A stretch of DNA of 64,000 nucleotides from Adiantum capillus-veneris (Eukaryota > Streptophyta > Polypodiopsida > Polypodiales > Pteridaceae): NCBI GenBank assembly GCA_014529385.2, contig CM043944.1, forward strand, positions 68,990,895-69,054,894, read 5' to 3'. The position numbers were made by a program, and so were the translations under genes. Numbering within the stretch: the stretch's first letter is position 1; each line of letters starts with the position of its first letter. The notes under the pieces were generated by a model that was not told where the DNA came from, searched no databases, and saw only the letters and a list, made by a program, of their open reading frames with translations. Of the stretch, positions 52,211 to 63,529 are shown piece by piece.

Positions 52211-53360
52211 TAAATTAGATAGGGGTAAAGTGAGCGAGGTGCTCAAACCAAATATTGTGTCAACTCGTTGAGTATTTCATCTATGTTGAGCTGAGTACTT
52301 CTAGGTTCAAGAGATGGGTCGGAAAGTCCTTGTTGTGAAGGACGAGTCTCTTCTAGTAGTGGTCTCTATAGTGATGCATATTGTTTCAGCTTGGCTTGGC
52401 CTCTGATAGATCTATCTCAAGCTCAAGGATTCTCCCGTGCAAAATGTCAAGTGTCTCCCCTTGGCTTGAAAGAACCTACCCGTCGCTTGCAATGAGCGTC
52501 TTTGATTCTTTGGGAAGTAGAGCTATTGGATGTTTGCATGCAAGCATTGGGTTATTGGAATTACTTGCTGCCACTGTCTCTGCAATCTGACCATGCCCAA
52601 TTCTAGAGTTCTTTGGGTGGTCTGACCAATCTACCCGCATCCCAACGATATCATAAACATAGCACTATTTTGTAAAGTAGAGTGACACTTGCCGATTGTT
52701 TGGCATAACCCTCTCCCGTCATATGAGTCTTTGTAGCAATACTTGTGCTAGCCCTTTGTACTGATCTGATAGCTTTACGAGAGCTAATTCCATTGCGTTA
52801 TTGCCGATTCAAAATAGTTTCTAACACACAAAGAGGTTTGGCATAGCTTCAAGGTCTTTCTCTTGGCCATAGTGCTCTCTCTCTTCTTTGTAGACCACAT
52901 GAGCTTTAGCATGGTTAAGTTCATCTTCAATATGTGCAAATCAAATAAATACGTCGTCATCAAAAATTCAAATTGTGAAGCTAACAAGTCATCACATTTA
53001 AACCGCTTATTGAATATTACTTATAACCTTGAAAGAAAAAGACAAGATAACTTAATCATGCGGCAAGAAATAGACATAATATCAATCACCATGCCATAGG
53101 AAAGATAACTTGATGAACTAGATAATTTACATTTGCAACTAGAAAGAAGACAACGATCAAATCATCCCTTTAGCCATTAGATTATTGTTGACAAGTTGAT
53201 GACTACAATGTAATAGCCCACTCTATGGGCACCGTTTAGACGGAGAGAAAGATCAAAAGTGTTAGATTGGGTTAAGGGATTGTTTTGCTTGCCACACTCG
53301 AGGTGGGTAAGTACATTTCTTTAAAAATCCCTTATATTTTGCTCTTGAGGTAAGGACATG
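52211..53360. other. No gene recognised
   Basis: Downstream of the hAT relic. It may hold further decayed transposase, but nothing is readable with confidence. Confidence 0.4.
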
Positions 53361-53364
53361 CACT

Positions 53365-54240
53365 TTAAGAGTTGTTTACAAGTATGAAACATGGAGAAGA
53401 TGTCCATGGATTTATTCTAAGGAGGGGATTAGTAGATGTGCATTTTGGGGTGGCCCATGGAAAATATCTCTTGCTTTTCTTTCTGGTTTCTATTTTTAAG
53501 TTTCCAAGATAAGGAAAGCATGCCCTTGTTTTGGTCTTTGTACATGATCCCCCATCCACAATGTCTACATAGACCCCCTTCTGTCCAAAATGAGGAATTA
53601 TGTTGTAGGAGTGCAAGTCATTGTGGAAATAGTTGTGTGCATGTAGATACTGCAGGGTCTGAAAAAGAGTGTTAATTATCAACAAATTGTTATTCTAGAA
53701 CAACTTTATTGTTCCTTAATGGTCACATAATCATGAATGAGAGGTTGACTAGCATTTGCATTGCACTCTTTTATCCATTGCTCTACATGGATACCATTCC
53801 AAAAACATGGAATGAGCATTGGATGCTCCATGTGGAAAACCATGGCAAGTAGATAAATAATGTTGCCATGAGCGATGTCCAAAAACATGACTTCATCTTT
53901 AAATTGCTAATCCACTGTGGGTCCATGCAAGTGGACTTTAAAGATCATCACCACATACAATGGATCTTAAAAAGTAGGATGGGTGACACCCACATGCTTC
54001 ACATTGTCAGACAATTTTTTGGATGATCCTAAAGTCATTAGATCATGCCAAAAAGATTTCCCATTAGCCTCATATATATATGTGTTCATAGCCTTGTAAG
54101 TTTTGGAAGTGACTATGTAAAAATTAATGTACAAAGGTGTGATTTTGCCAAGCTTGGATGCTGATGTTTTGGGTTGTTGGAGTTTCCAAGAGATGGTTCT
54201 TAATAAATATTTTCAATTGTGCTTTATAGCTCATGAATCA
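53365..54240 (-). pseudogene. Protein-kinase-like pseudogene
   Basis: Minus-strand reading. TSKTYKAMNTYIYEANGKSF (about 54115-54055). Then FLDIAHGNIIYLLAMVF with ECNANASQPL (53890-53706). Then LQYLHAHNYFHNDLHSYNII (about 53660-53600), which is the kinase catalytic-loop pattern H.DLH..N, followed by VDIVDGG, a DFG-like position with altered residues (about 53570-53548). Stops lie at about 53970, 53930 and 53700. No glycine loop or VAIK lysine is visible. A decayed host gene copy or a fragment carried by a transposon. Confidence 0.55.
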
Positions 54241-54990
54241 AAATTCTACATCCGGACTTATGAGCATTCAAAGTGGCGGTCTCAACTTGGAAAGTGAGTG
54301 CAGCTGCATGCGGCAAGGGCAACTGGGCCAACTTGATAGTGAAAGACCAAGAGGATACTAAATGTCGGATCCTCCTCCCAGCTAGTTGTTTATAGGAGGG
54401 CCCATGGGCCTTTTCCCTAAATAGATCCACTGTCCACACTCTCAGTCCGGCCCTTGGCCTAGGTCCCTGACCCCCCTAGGTCGGGCGGTGCCATGTAGCC
54501 CTTGGCCTGACCTTACTCCCCCCTTGGAGAAGCATTTTTGTCCACAAAAACAAAAGTGGAGAATATTCATAAAAACACTAATGTTTTCTACAGTGGCATC
54601 CCTCAAGGAGCCAACTGTTTGTGTGATCGAAACACGATTCAGTAGGAGGTCCAATGAAATCAAGAATAACCATCTTAACAGTGCACATTGTTGTCCTTTT
54701 TCCACCCTCTTGTGTTACCGGTTCCAATCCAATCATAATGTGTAGACTCGATTTAGAATGCACATGAGCATGCTAAACAAGTTATCACAACAAAGATGTA
54801 CCCAGGAGAGTACCACTTTCCATGAAAGTAACTTGCTCACATAACTCCTCAACCAAGTTTAAGGCCTTCATTTGTTCTCAAATTTCATAAGTAAACAACC
54901 TATAACTAGTGTTCAAGGTTGAGAACCTGACTTAAACATGTAGTGAATAAACTGAGTTACACACATGCTTCACCTTATTATAAGCAACGC
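54241..54990. other. No gene recognised
   Basis: Stretch between the kinase pseudogene and the element F LTR. No repeat or domain seen. Confidence 0.5.
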
Positions 54991-56498
54991 TGTCGTGGGA
55001 TATGTGTTTGCTACGTGAGCCGGGCAGGCGCCGGGCCTCTGGCTGTGGGAGGTGTGAAGAGAGAGAACGAGAACAACTGATGCAACTGACTCTGGCAATC
55101 GCCGTAATCATCAATTAATTGATTAACGCTTGAGTACAACTTAATCCTTAGGCAACGCGGGCTATTAACAGCACCGTCACTTGGATCATCTACTAACTAG
55201 GAGTTTAAGTTCCCGCTTTTACAGGATTAACTGGGCCGTTAACAACACCGGACTTAAAAAGAATGTTAATTCAATATTTAGCTGATGACGGTTATGGAAT
55301 TTTCCTTCTGTCATTTTATCTGCTTTAAATACTCGCGCATTCTGCAAGCTTCGACTCTGCCCACTCCCTTAATCATTAAGCATCAGTTATTCTCAATTAT
55401 CCGGTAACTTCCTGCTTTGCTCAGATCTAACCCTTTTTCTTTTGCCTTGACTCCTTGCTTAACTCTACCCTTTGCCGAGCCTTTGCTTTGTTTCTCTAAT
55501 CCAAACAGAGAGAGAGAAATAGTCTTTGTCCTACCCTTGTTCAAGCTTGAGAGCGAGAGAAGAGAGAAAGCTTCCATCTTCTACTACTACGAGCACCTGA
55601 ATCCCCTTTGCTTCATCTCCCTCAAGCATCTCAATGGACGAGAGAGATATGAGAGAGAGCGAGAGAGAGCCTTGCTTTGTATCACCCTTAATTATGCATA
55701 ATCTCATAAAGCTGTATGGCATCTTTGTCATCACCATGATGCATATGTGTAGTAATAATTGCATTGCAAAAGACCACATCCTGTCTTTGAATTTGTTGAA
55801 AATAGCAAGCTTCCTGGCCTGCTTCTGTTAGGTTTATCCCGGAATCATTGCATTCCAAAACCTGGATAAAGCTCAAAATTTTCCTGTTAGCACTCTGACC
55901 GAGCCTGACCAGATTGGTATAGAACCGGCCCCTTGTGAATCTTTAATGGCAACCGGAACTCCGAATGCTGATCTGTAAAGACCGACGCGCTCCACAAAGT
56001 GAGCACTTTAGGCTCGTGCATTCATTTCAATTCTATCACCTTTAGCTGCAGTCGCCCAATCCGGTACGGATCTGCAATCGAATTAAACTTCAATGTGCCA
56101 TAACTTCTTCATCGTAGCTCCAATCGACGAGCCGTAAAGACAGGCCGGTATAGCACTTCAAGCACTACAGTTCTAGATCATTAATTCCCATATGTGCTCA
56201 CTTCAAGAATAATCATTTTTGGCATAATCAAGGTATCTGTTGGCCCTTTTAAGCTGCATATGGCATACATTAATCATTAAACTTGGCTTGTTAACAAGCC
56301 CTGATCAGTGCTCACTAAAGGTGTAGGCTTTAAAGAAGTTTATCTTGTGTTTCTCTGCTCTTTTTCTCTCCATGGAAACGGAGCTGCACGACATCCACCC
56401 CCTCTGAACCTGCACAGCCTCCGGTCTGTGCCAACAAAAGAAGTTTATCTTGAGTTTCTCTGCTCTTTTTCTCTCCATGGCAGCGAAGCTGCACGACA
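54991..56498 (-). repeat. Element F 3' LTR (deleted copy, duplicated boundary)
   Basis: Matches 58923-62670 apart from gaps. The LTR start exists twice (56393 and 56498) because a 105-bp unit is duplicated. It keeps only a short piece of the PPR fragment (55688-55876); the junction near 55685 shows where ~1 kb present in the 5' LTR is missing. Confidence 0.82.
55688..55876 (-). pseudogene. PPR fragment remnant in F 3' LTR
   Basis: Reads IQRQDVVFCNAIITTHMHHG, then DAIQLYEIMHN, a single PPR unit. It stops where the deletion junction joins LTR sequence. The fuller copy is at 60194-60775. Confidence 0.7.
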
Positions 56499-56541
56499 TC
56501 CACCCCCTCTGAACCTGCACAGCCTCCGGTCTGTGCCAACA
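56332..56541. repeat. 105-bp tandem duplication spanning LTR start and polypurine tract
   Basis: Units 56332-56436 and 56437-56541, about 95% alike. Each contains the minus-strand tract TTCAGAGGGGGTGGA plus TGTCGTGCAGC. Confidence 0.9.
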
Positions 56542-56544
56542 AAA

Positions 56545-57220
56545 TTTCAATCTGCATATACTACAGGTAGCTTAAGCTCCTTACCCATCATCAGACTCAC
56601 GTAACTAATAAACATATGCAAAAAAGTGAGAGAAGGTTTATACCCTATCATCAATTGTCTAGATTAATCATTAGGTAGCTGTCCATCAAAAATCTCTGAA
56701 CTGTATTTGCCGTATCTTCAAAGCATTCAATCATGGATAATTTGTTTAGTGAACCCCACCAGACTCAACTGCTCCAGTTAATGATGCACACGGCTTGACC
56801 ATTAAGCTCTCTTTAAGGAACCCTGTCAAGCTCAAGTATGCCTTACTCTGTCTGCACACGGAATGGCCGTCAAGTCCTTTACTTCAAGTTCTGTTAGCAG
56901 AACCAACTCAATAGATGTGAAGATACTTCATCAATTATCCAAAGAAGTCAACAGGAAGCTAGCCATGTAATCTTATTGACTGCATAACCAAAAACTCTTA
57001 TGACTTAGCATAGATCTAGAAAAAAAAATCTTGTACCATGCAACCTGCTACAACAGATAAGTGGTACTCTTCATATCAGCAATTTGCACTTTAATAGCCC
57101 CCACGATCAAACGGGAAACTAATCAATTGCCCCACTGTGAGCATTCCTTTAAAAAAATTGCACCATCCTCCAGTATCATAGGGCATATAAAGTAACTGAC
57201 AGCAATCATAGCTAGCATGA
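56545..57220. other. Element F 3' interior, decayed
   Basis: On the minus strand this should be the end of the acidic ORF region. A YDP-GG-like block is seen at about 57230-57170. Further down nothing is readable. Confidence 0.4.
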
Positions 57221-57225
57221 TAACC

Positions 57226-57976
57226 TCATGGGTCATAAGGTAGTGGATGATCATATTTCAAGTATATTGCATCTCCACAAACTTTCTCATAGCATAGGAA
57301 CAAAAAGTCCCGAATTCCCATCATAGCAGAACCTAGAGGCAAAATGAATTCAATCATTATGGTTTCCAAAATATCAATCTGCATTTGTGAGTCATTGAAT
57401 GCCATCACTTCATTTGATAACACATGCAAATGTTGTATCGCCACCTTCTCTAGTAGGCACAAACTCCTCTAGAGCCTCATCCAAAAGAAACATAAGCTCT
57501 TCATCATATGTTGTACGTTGTTCTTCACTACTCTTGTCACAAGGAGCTCGAAATTCCTCTAGCGCATCATCAAGCAGATCCATAAGCTCCATATCTTCCT
57601 CCTTGGAAGAACCACCTAATCTGTGAGTATCATCACAGAAAACCTCATCGCATGTTTCATACATAGGCACAAATTGTTGTGGCAGCTTCACACTCCCATT
57701 CAAATATCTTTCCACTTCAATAGCACAAGTCTCAGCATGCATTACAAAGATAGCATCAATTTCTTTTTCCATAGCATCGTCATAGCAAACCTTGTAACCT
57801 GTAGCAGTCATAGACTGATCATCATCCATCATCCCCTCTGAATATGCATCTCCATAATAATAATCTTTGTCTTGGTTCACATCTACATATGGTTGAGCAT
57901 AAAATACATCTACATCATCACCAATGTCCTGAAATGTAGCCATAGACATAAAACCCTCTTGTATAGCATCATCCAA
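57226..57976 (-). pseudogene. Element F acidic ORF related to the B2 acidic ORF
   Basis: The 188-codon frame 57976-57410 is very acidic (YYYGDAYSEGMMDDDQSM, MELMDLLDDALEEF) and has an internal repeat (ELMDLLDDALEEF / ELMFLLDEALEEF). The block YDDAMEKEIDAIFVMHAETC with AIEVERYL aligns with B2 YQDDLERELDTIFERYAKF with AIKLERYL. A second frame, 57462-57226, ends HPLPYDP, followed by stop and G, comparable to B2 YPYDPGG. No enzyme domain recognised. Frameshifts separate it from gag. Confidence 0.6.
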
Positions 57977-58097
57977 AGCAATTGCTTTTGCATGTTATGC
58001 TGCATAAGCATTCTCTTCATGTTCTACACCAAAAGAGCACTCCAAATGGGCATCCACATCACATATTGACTCTGACAAACATGTTTCTTGATCACTG

Positions 58098-58877
58098 CTA
58101 GCAACTATGTTTGTATGCAAACCATGTACTAGCTCTTAAGAAACCTGCTTCCTCATTTATGTCACTTTGAGAGGATATGACTGCATGCTTAGCATCCATA
58201 GAGTCATATCTGTTTTGGAATAAATAAGACAATACCAATCGAGCATAAACAATATCTACTATGAAATCATCATCTGCATGCAATAATGTCTCGTCTTTTA
58301 GAAGACATGCATCAATAACAGATTCTATCTTAACATTTTCTTTGGCTTTACTTCTTGCAGAAATATGCTCCCAGAATTCATCATAGTTGAGGATCTGCAT
58401 CTGATCCCCTTCACCTTTACTGAAGACAACCTTCTTTCGTTTAGTCATCTCCTTTATTTCCCGATCTAGAATCCTTGAGCTTTTGTAAATAAATTCCTCT
58501 GCAAAATACTCCCACCGTGTGGGATATTCTTCTGCCAGTTCTTGAACCTGCTTTTTAAAATCCGAGTTTACAACCTCCTCAAAAGCTACAATCATCCGAT
58601 CTTCTGGAACATTTCGGCTCTTCATATCAGCTTCATAACATGCAATAAAACCTTCTGGATCATATCCCTGAAAATTATAATACTGCTCCCGAACAGCATC
58701 AAGTGCTAGCTCTACAGCATCATCAATCTGCTTTTTTATCTGCATGGCTTTTGCTTCCTGTAGATACCCCTGAACCAATTTCATCATTTTGGGAAAATCT
58801 ACAACTGCTAGATTTTTATCAAATCCATCGGCACTGAAGTCTTCAATAAACTGCTTTAACTGTTCCGGCATCTCCAT
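58098..58877 (-). CDS. Element F gag
   Basis: The start chosen is the ATG at 58877 (MEMPEQLKQFIEDF), 27 nt downstream of the PBS; the frame is open to 59027. The middle part has the same spacing of features as B gag: F.K…DFPKMMKLVQGYLQEAK, MIVAFEEVVNSDFKKQVQEL, RWEYFAEEFIYKS and KRKKVVFS. It lacks the zinc knuckle seen in B1/B2 and runs into ESVIDACLLKDETLLHADDD and a degraded C-terminus. Likely a capsid-like protein of a non-autonomous element; similarity to B gag is at pattern level. Confidence 0.62.
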   Translation of the reverse strand: MEMPEQLKQFIEDFSADGFDKNLAVVDFPKMMKLVQGYLQEAKAMQIKKQIDDAVELALDAVREQYYNFQGYDPEGFIACYEADMKSRNVPEDRMIVAFEEVVNSDFKKQVQELAEEYPTRWEYFAEEFIYKSSRILDREIKEMTKRKKVVFSKGEGDQMQILNYDEFWEHISARSKAKENVKIESVIDACLLKDETLLHADDDFIVDIVYARLVLSYLFQNRYDSMDAKHAVISSQSDINEEAGFLRASTWFAYKHSC

Positions 58878-58903
58878 CTTTACCTCCCACCTCGGCTCGT
58901 TTT

Positions 58904-58918
58904 GCGTCGGGTTCACCA
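58904..58918 (-). promoter_or_regulatory. Primer-binding site of element F
   Basis: Minus-strand TGGTGAACCCGACGC, 4 nt after the LTR end CGACA at 58923. Identical to the B1/B2 site. Confidence 0.7.
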
Positions 58919-59143
58919 AAGATGTCGGGGGATATGTGTTCGCTACGTGAGCTGGGCAGGCGGGCCTCTGGCTGTGGGAGGTGTGAAGAGAGAGAACAAG
59001 AACAACTGATGCAACTGACTCTGGCAATCATCGTAATCATCAATTAATTGATTAACGCTTGAGTACAACTTAATCCTTAGCCCAGGCGGGCTGCTAACAA
59101 CACCGTCACTTGGATCATCTGCTAACTAGGAGTTTAAGCTCTC

Positions 59144-59157
59144 GCTTTTATAGGATT
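59144..59157 (-). promoter_or_regulatory. TATA box of element F 5' LTR
   Basis: Minus-strand ATCCTATAAAAGCG. The 3' LTR copy has a point change at this place (near 55222). Confidence 0.5.
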
Positions 59158-60193
59158 AACCGGGCCGTTAACGACACCGGACTTAAAAGAATGTTAATTC
59201 AATCTTTAGTTGATGACGGTTATGGAATTTTCCTCCTGTCGCTTTATCTGCTTCAAATACCTCGCGGATTTTGTAAGCTTCGACTTTGCTCACTGCCTTA
59301 ATCATTAAGCATCAGTTATTGTCAATTATCCTGTAACTTCCTGCTTTGATGAGCTCTAACCCTTTTTCTTCTGCCTTGACTCCTTGCTTAACTCTACCCT
59401 TTTCCGAGCCTTTTCTTTGTTTCTCTAATCCAAAGAGAGAGAAAAATAGTCTTTGTCCTACACTTGTTCAAGCTTGGGAGCGAGAGAAGAAAGAAAGCTT
59501 CCCTCTTCTACTTCTACGAGCACCTGAATCCCCTTTGCTTCATCTCCCTCAAGCATCTCAACGGCTGAGAGAGAGCGAGAGAGATCCTTGCTTTGTATCA
59601 CCAATACAAGAGCAAGAGAGAGCGGGAGAGAGAAGCTTTGCCTTGTTTACCTTGCCGATTATGAGAGCGAGAGAGTGGGAGCTTGCTCCTCGCTATGCCC
59701 CTCTCCTCCTTCCTCTTCTTCGCCCTTCGACTCCCCTTTATTCCTCCTTACGCCTTGCCCTTGGTTACCTCTTGTTCCCTTCTCCTTCCTTCCTTGCTAT
59801 GCCTTTCGTTGATAGCCCTCGTTGGCTTCCCTTGGAGTGTCCTCCTCCTTCAACTTTCCTCGAATGCCCTTCGTTTTCATGAAATCCTCTTATTTCATGC
59901 CCTCAAAACCCAACTAATAGTAGCCCTTTTTGCCTCCCTTAGCAACGACGGCGCCGTCGTTGCTAGGGAGCGCAAAAACGGCCCCTTGAACACGTGGCAG
60001 GCCGACCATCTAGGTTCATGGAACGCGGCGAAAACGGCCCCAAATCTGGTCGCCCTGCTGAGCTGAACACAGTTCACTTCATGGCGGTCGCCATCGGAGG
60101 CTCATGGAACCCGACGCGATTCATCTTTTCCCTGCGCAGTTTCCACGTTGTTGGCTGCTCGACGCCATTTCCTCCTTGTTTTTTCCTCCTTAC

Positions 60194-60775
60194 TTACACA
60201 CCAATGAACCCTTCATTTACCCATTTGGGCGGGCTATGCTTGGTTGGCCAGGTCGTTATGGTACTGGGCGGCTTCACATTCTTTCTTCCCATTTGCTCAA
60301 AAATGTGAGGGGCCTCATTACCATGTCCATTCTGAGAGTGTCCAGAGACCATTGCATTCAAAATGATAGCATCCTCTTTAACAATGCTATCAAACAAAAG
60401 CCTTGCATCTAATACTCGACCACACTTACTATACATATTCATGAGCGAGGTGACCATAATCACATTTAGCTATGAACCTCTACCTATGAATTGAGCATGC
60501 AACTGAGCACCGTTTGTTACAGCTCCGACATTTGCGCAAGCTGAAAGAACACTTGTAAAAATAACTTTGTTTGGTATAAACCCTTGATTATGCATAATCT
60601 CATAAAGCTGTATGGCATCTCTGTCATCGGGCCATGCTGCATATGTGCAGTAATAATGGCATTCCAAAAGACCACATCCTGTCTTTGAATTTGTTGAAAA
60701 TAGCCAGCTTCCTGGCCTGCTTCTATTAGGTTTATCCCACAATCATTGCATTCCAAAACCTGGATAAAGCTCAAA
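60194..60775 (-). pseudogene. PPR (PLS-type) gene fragment captured in the F LTR
   Basis: Minus strand, same sense as the element. In order: IQRQDVVFWNAIITAHMQHG; DAIQLYEIMHNQGFIPNKVIFTS with VLSACANVGAVTNGAQLHAQ; a TAG near 60470; SLMNMYSKCGRVLDARLLFD; AIILNAMVSGHSQNGHGNEA; IFEQMGRKNVKP. These are consecutive P, L and S repeats of a plant organellar RNA-editing-type PPR protein. One frameshift (near 60690) and one stop break it. Part of the same fragment is in the other LTR, so it was in the element before insertion. Confidence 0.8.
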
Positions 60776-61129
60776 AGTTTCCAGTTAGCACTCTGACCGA
60801 GCCCGACCAGATTGGTACAGAACCGGCCCCTGGTGAATCTTTAATGGCCAGTAACTTGGCAACCGGAACTCCGATTGCTGATCTATAAAGACCGATGCGC
60901 TCCACATTTCAGGCTCGTGCATTCATTTCAATTATGTCACCTCAGCTGTAGTCGCCTAGTCCGGTACGGATCTGCAATCGACTTAAACTTCAATATGCCA
61001 TAACTTCTTCATCGTAGCTCCAATCGACAAGCCGTAAAGACAGGTCGGTAGAGCACTTCAAGCACTACAGTTCTAGATCATAAACTCTCATATGTTCTCA
61101 CTTCAAGCATAATCATTTTTGGCATCATT

Positions 61130-61288
61130 AAGGTATATGTGGGCCCTTTTAAGCCGCATATGGCATACATTAATCATTAAACTTGGCTTGTAACAAGCCC
61201 TGATCACTGCTCACTAAAGGTGTAGGACTTAAAGAAGTTTAATGAATAATGTATGCCAGATGCGGCTTAAAAGGGCCAATAGATACCT
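61130..61288. repeat. Inverted duplication inside F 5' LTR
   Basis: 61238-61287 is the inverted, slightly diverged copy of about 61129-61182 (AAGGTATATGTGGGCCC…AATCATTAAAC). Together they can fold into a ~50-bp stem. The transposon begins exactly where the inverted copy ends, at TTAA. Confidence 0.75.
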
Positions 61289-62610
61289 TAACACTAGAAT
61301 GGTAACCTAACAGGACATAAAAGTGTCTTTTCAGGGTTTTGGGAAAAAATTCCAAAACCATAGTAGATCCACTCATTTTGAAAAATCCTTTCATGAGCTT
61401 ATAGTTCAATAACTACTACATATGGAAAAAATGAGAAACTTGTAATTTTTCTCATTCCTTGGTCACTACAAGCCTCCAGAGTTGATGGACCAGTGCATTT
61501 TGCCCAAAACAACAATTTCTTATGGTTGATTGCATATAAATAAGAGTGGAGATTTTTGTAGCACATGAGATAAAATGCCCTGTTAACTTCAATGGGTTGG
61601 TGACCAAAACAAATGGTTGCTTTTACCTCACTATTTTTTTTTTGGGAAAAAAAAATAGGTACAAAAAAGTTGCATTTTTTGCCATTCTGCGGACCTATCA
61701 TCAAAGTTTCTATAGTCACACTCAATATAGATACTATATACATGTTTTCTTAGTTCCCTTTGGACCTCTGGATTCAAAAGGATAATGGATCTCTCACAAT
61801 TGGAACCTTGGGGCCAATGATAAAGTGCTAAATACAGCAAACATGAAAAAACTGGGTTTAGCATTATGACCTCTAGAAACCCATAGAAACTACTCAATAT
61901 CTAGCCAAGTTTGTAGTTTATGATTAGATATGGTTACTACCTACAAAATACACACAATTGGCCTATGAAACTTGCAATATTGAGAAAGTTATACTTGCTA
62001 CTCTAAAATGTATCGTATTCTTCAACAATCAAAAACCTCAACCATCATCATAGACTATGCTATATAGCATATTAGGTCCCCCAAAACTCAAGGAAGATTA
62101 GCTTTATGTTATACATTACACTTACACAATCAAAATTGAATTTGAATATCAAGAAAGCCACCAAAAAAATCATAAAAGTGTTAATTTTGGCCAAAAAATA
62201 GGATTATGCAATTCTTGTAAATTGGTCATAACTTTCAATTTTGACACTTAGCTCTCCCTACAAGCATCAAAACATGTTGAGAACTATGAAGGCCTAACCT
62301 GTACCCATTTAAACCTCACAAACATGAAGTTTAGAGTGGTATAGTTGCCAAAAATTGAAAAAAAGCCAAAAACAGGACCTGTTTTTTCACACTGTTTAGG
62401 TTCAAAAATGTTGTGCAAGAGTAAGGTTAATGGTGAGATTGATACTAAAAAAAAAATGCTACGTATTTTTCAGCTCATAAGGCAACTTTGTGGATATATA
62501 GCACCTAAAAATTCATTTTACTCTTCAAATAATTCAAGCAAAATGGTCACTTAACAGGACACAAAAGTGTCCAAGGACATAAAAGTGTCCTGTTACCATT
62601 CTAGTGTTAA
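61288..62610 (-). mobile_element. piggyBac-type (TTAA/TIR) transposon, copy 2
   Basis: Same family as 46812-48158, opposite orientation, 1323 bp, flanked by TTAA (61288-61291, 62607-62610). TIR TTAACACTAGAATGGTAAC on both sides. Subterminal GGACACTTTTATGTCC-type palindromes present. The right flank (AAGAAGTTTATCTTG) matches the empty site at TTAA in the other LTR (near 56330). Small frames are similar to copy 1, with no transposase domain. Confidence 0.75.
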
Positions 62611-62670
62611 AGAAGTTTATCTTGCGTTTCTCTGCTCTTTTTCTCTCCATGGCAGTGGAGCTGCACGACA

Positions 62671-63500
62671 TCGCCAACGAGAACAATACATTCTTGCTCA
62701 TTGGATTGCTTGGTGCTAAGCTACGTGCTATGCATATTCTTCAGCACAAGACTACACTTGTAACTCATAATCTGCCTATCCTCTTTGGATTCTGACAGTA
62801 TTGAGATGTGTTTTTCCCTGAAGGTTTACAGACAGTCGTCCTAGATGACTAGTAAACGGGGATCATAATATCATACAACATTGCTAAGCAAACAACAATG
62901 TCCTGAAGAACCATCTTGGTTAACTTGAAAATTCCACAAGCACCCAAACCAAGCCATGACCTCTATTGGTGATTGGTAGATCCAAAAGTAATCTCATAGA
63001 GATACTAACATAGAGTGCAAAATGCTTTATAAGCAACAACTTGATGAAAACGCATGTAGTCCCAAATAAGCCTTTGCTATACACTAGGGCCCATAACACC
63101 CATTGTGCATGCATTTAGCAAAGAACACATCCGAACTTGTATATCCATGATCATTCTTTCCAATACTAATGGTGAATGTGATGCTCCTAGCACACATTAA
63201 AGAGGAATGTAAATAGTTATGAAAAGAAACTAAATAATTTCTATGGCAATTATTTAAAACGTTTGAATTATAATGAAACATTAATCACTTCTAGGTAGAA
63301 GCAATGAAACCTTTTCATTAACAACTCATAGCCTTGCTATATGCATAAACAACCATCTGTAATGTTTTTTAGTTGCACTTGTACCTTAACAAGTCATGCT
63401 AAGTATACGACAATTTTAGGCCACCAAAATTGCTCCTGATATGTCGTGCTAAAAATGGTCTAGAAAACAAATATGACCAGCACCTAGGGACTTTGTTGTG
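62671..63500. other. No gene recognised
   Basis: Flank of element F. An open frame of 63 codons at 62604-62795 runs from the LTR into the flank, which makes it a chance ORF. Confidence 0.5.
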
Positions 63501-63529
63501 ACACATACTTGAAATAGTGGGTGCCAATG

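Larger units (their letters stand above)
54991..62670 (-). mobile_element. Element F: non-autonomous Ty3-derived element with PPR fragment in its LTR
   Basis: Minus-oriented. 5' LTR 62670-58923, PBS 58918-58904, gag from 58877, an acidic ORF (57976-57226), polypurine tract, and 3' LTR ending at 54991. LTR ends TGTCGTGCAGC…CGACA, the tract CAGAGGGGGTGGA and the PBS TGGTGAACCCGACGC match elements B1/B2, so F belongs to the same wider family. No protease, RT, RNase H or integrase is present. Flanks read ACGC on the left and TCGC on the right, a possible 4-bp TSD with one mismatch. The 5' LTR is swollen by a TTAA transposon, and the 3' LTR lacks about 1 kb that the other has. Confidence 0.8.
58923..62670 (-). 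repeat. Element F 5' LTR, with captured PPR fragment and nested transposon
   Basis: Starts TGTCGTGCAGC (62670) and ends CGACA (58923). Without the TTAA transposon (61288-62606) it is about 2.4 kb. It contains a CCTATAAAAGCGAG promoter (59146-59153), GA-rich stretches (59560-59680), a PPR fragment (60194-60775) and an inverted copy of its own sequence next to the transposon (61238-61287). Confidence 0.82.

Noticed and set aside
62604-62795. 63-codon ORF starting MAVELHDIANENN
   Set aside because: Starts in the F LTR and runs into unrelated flank.
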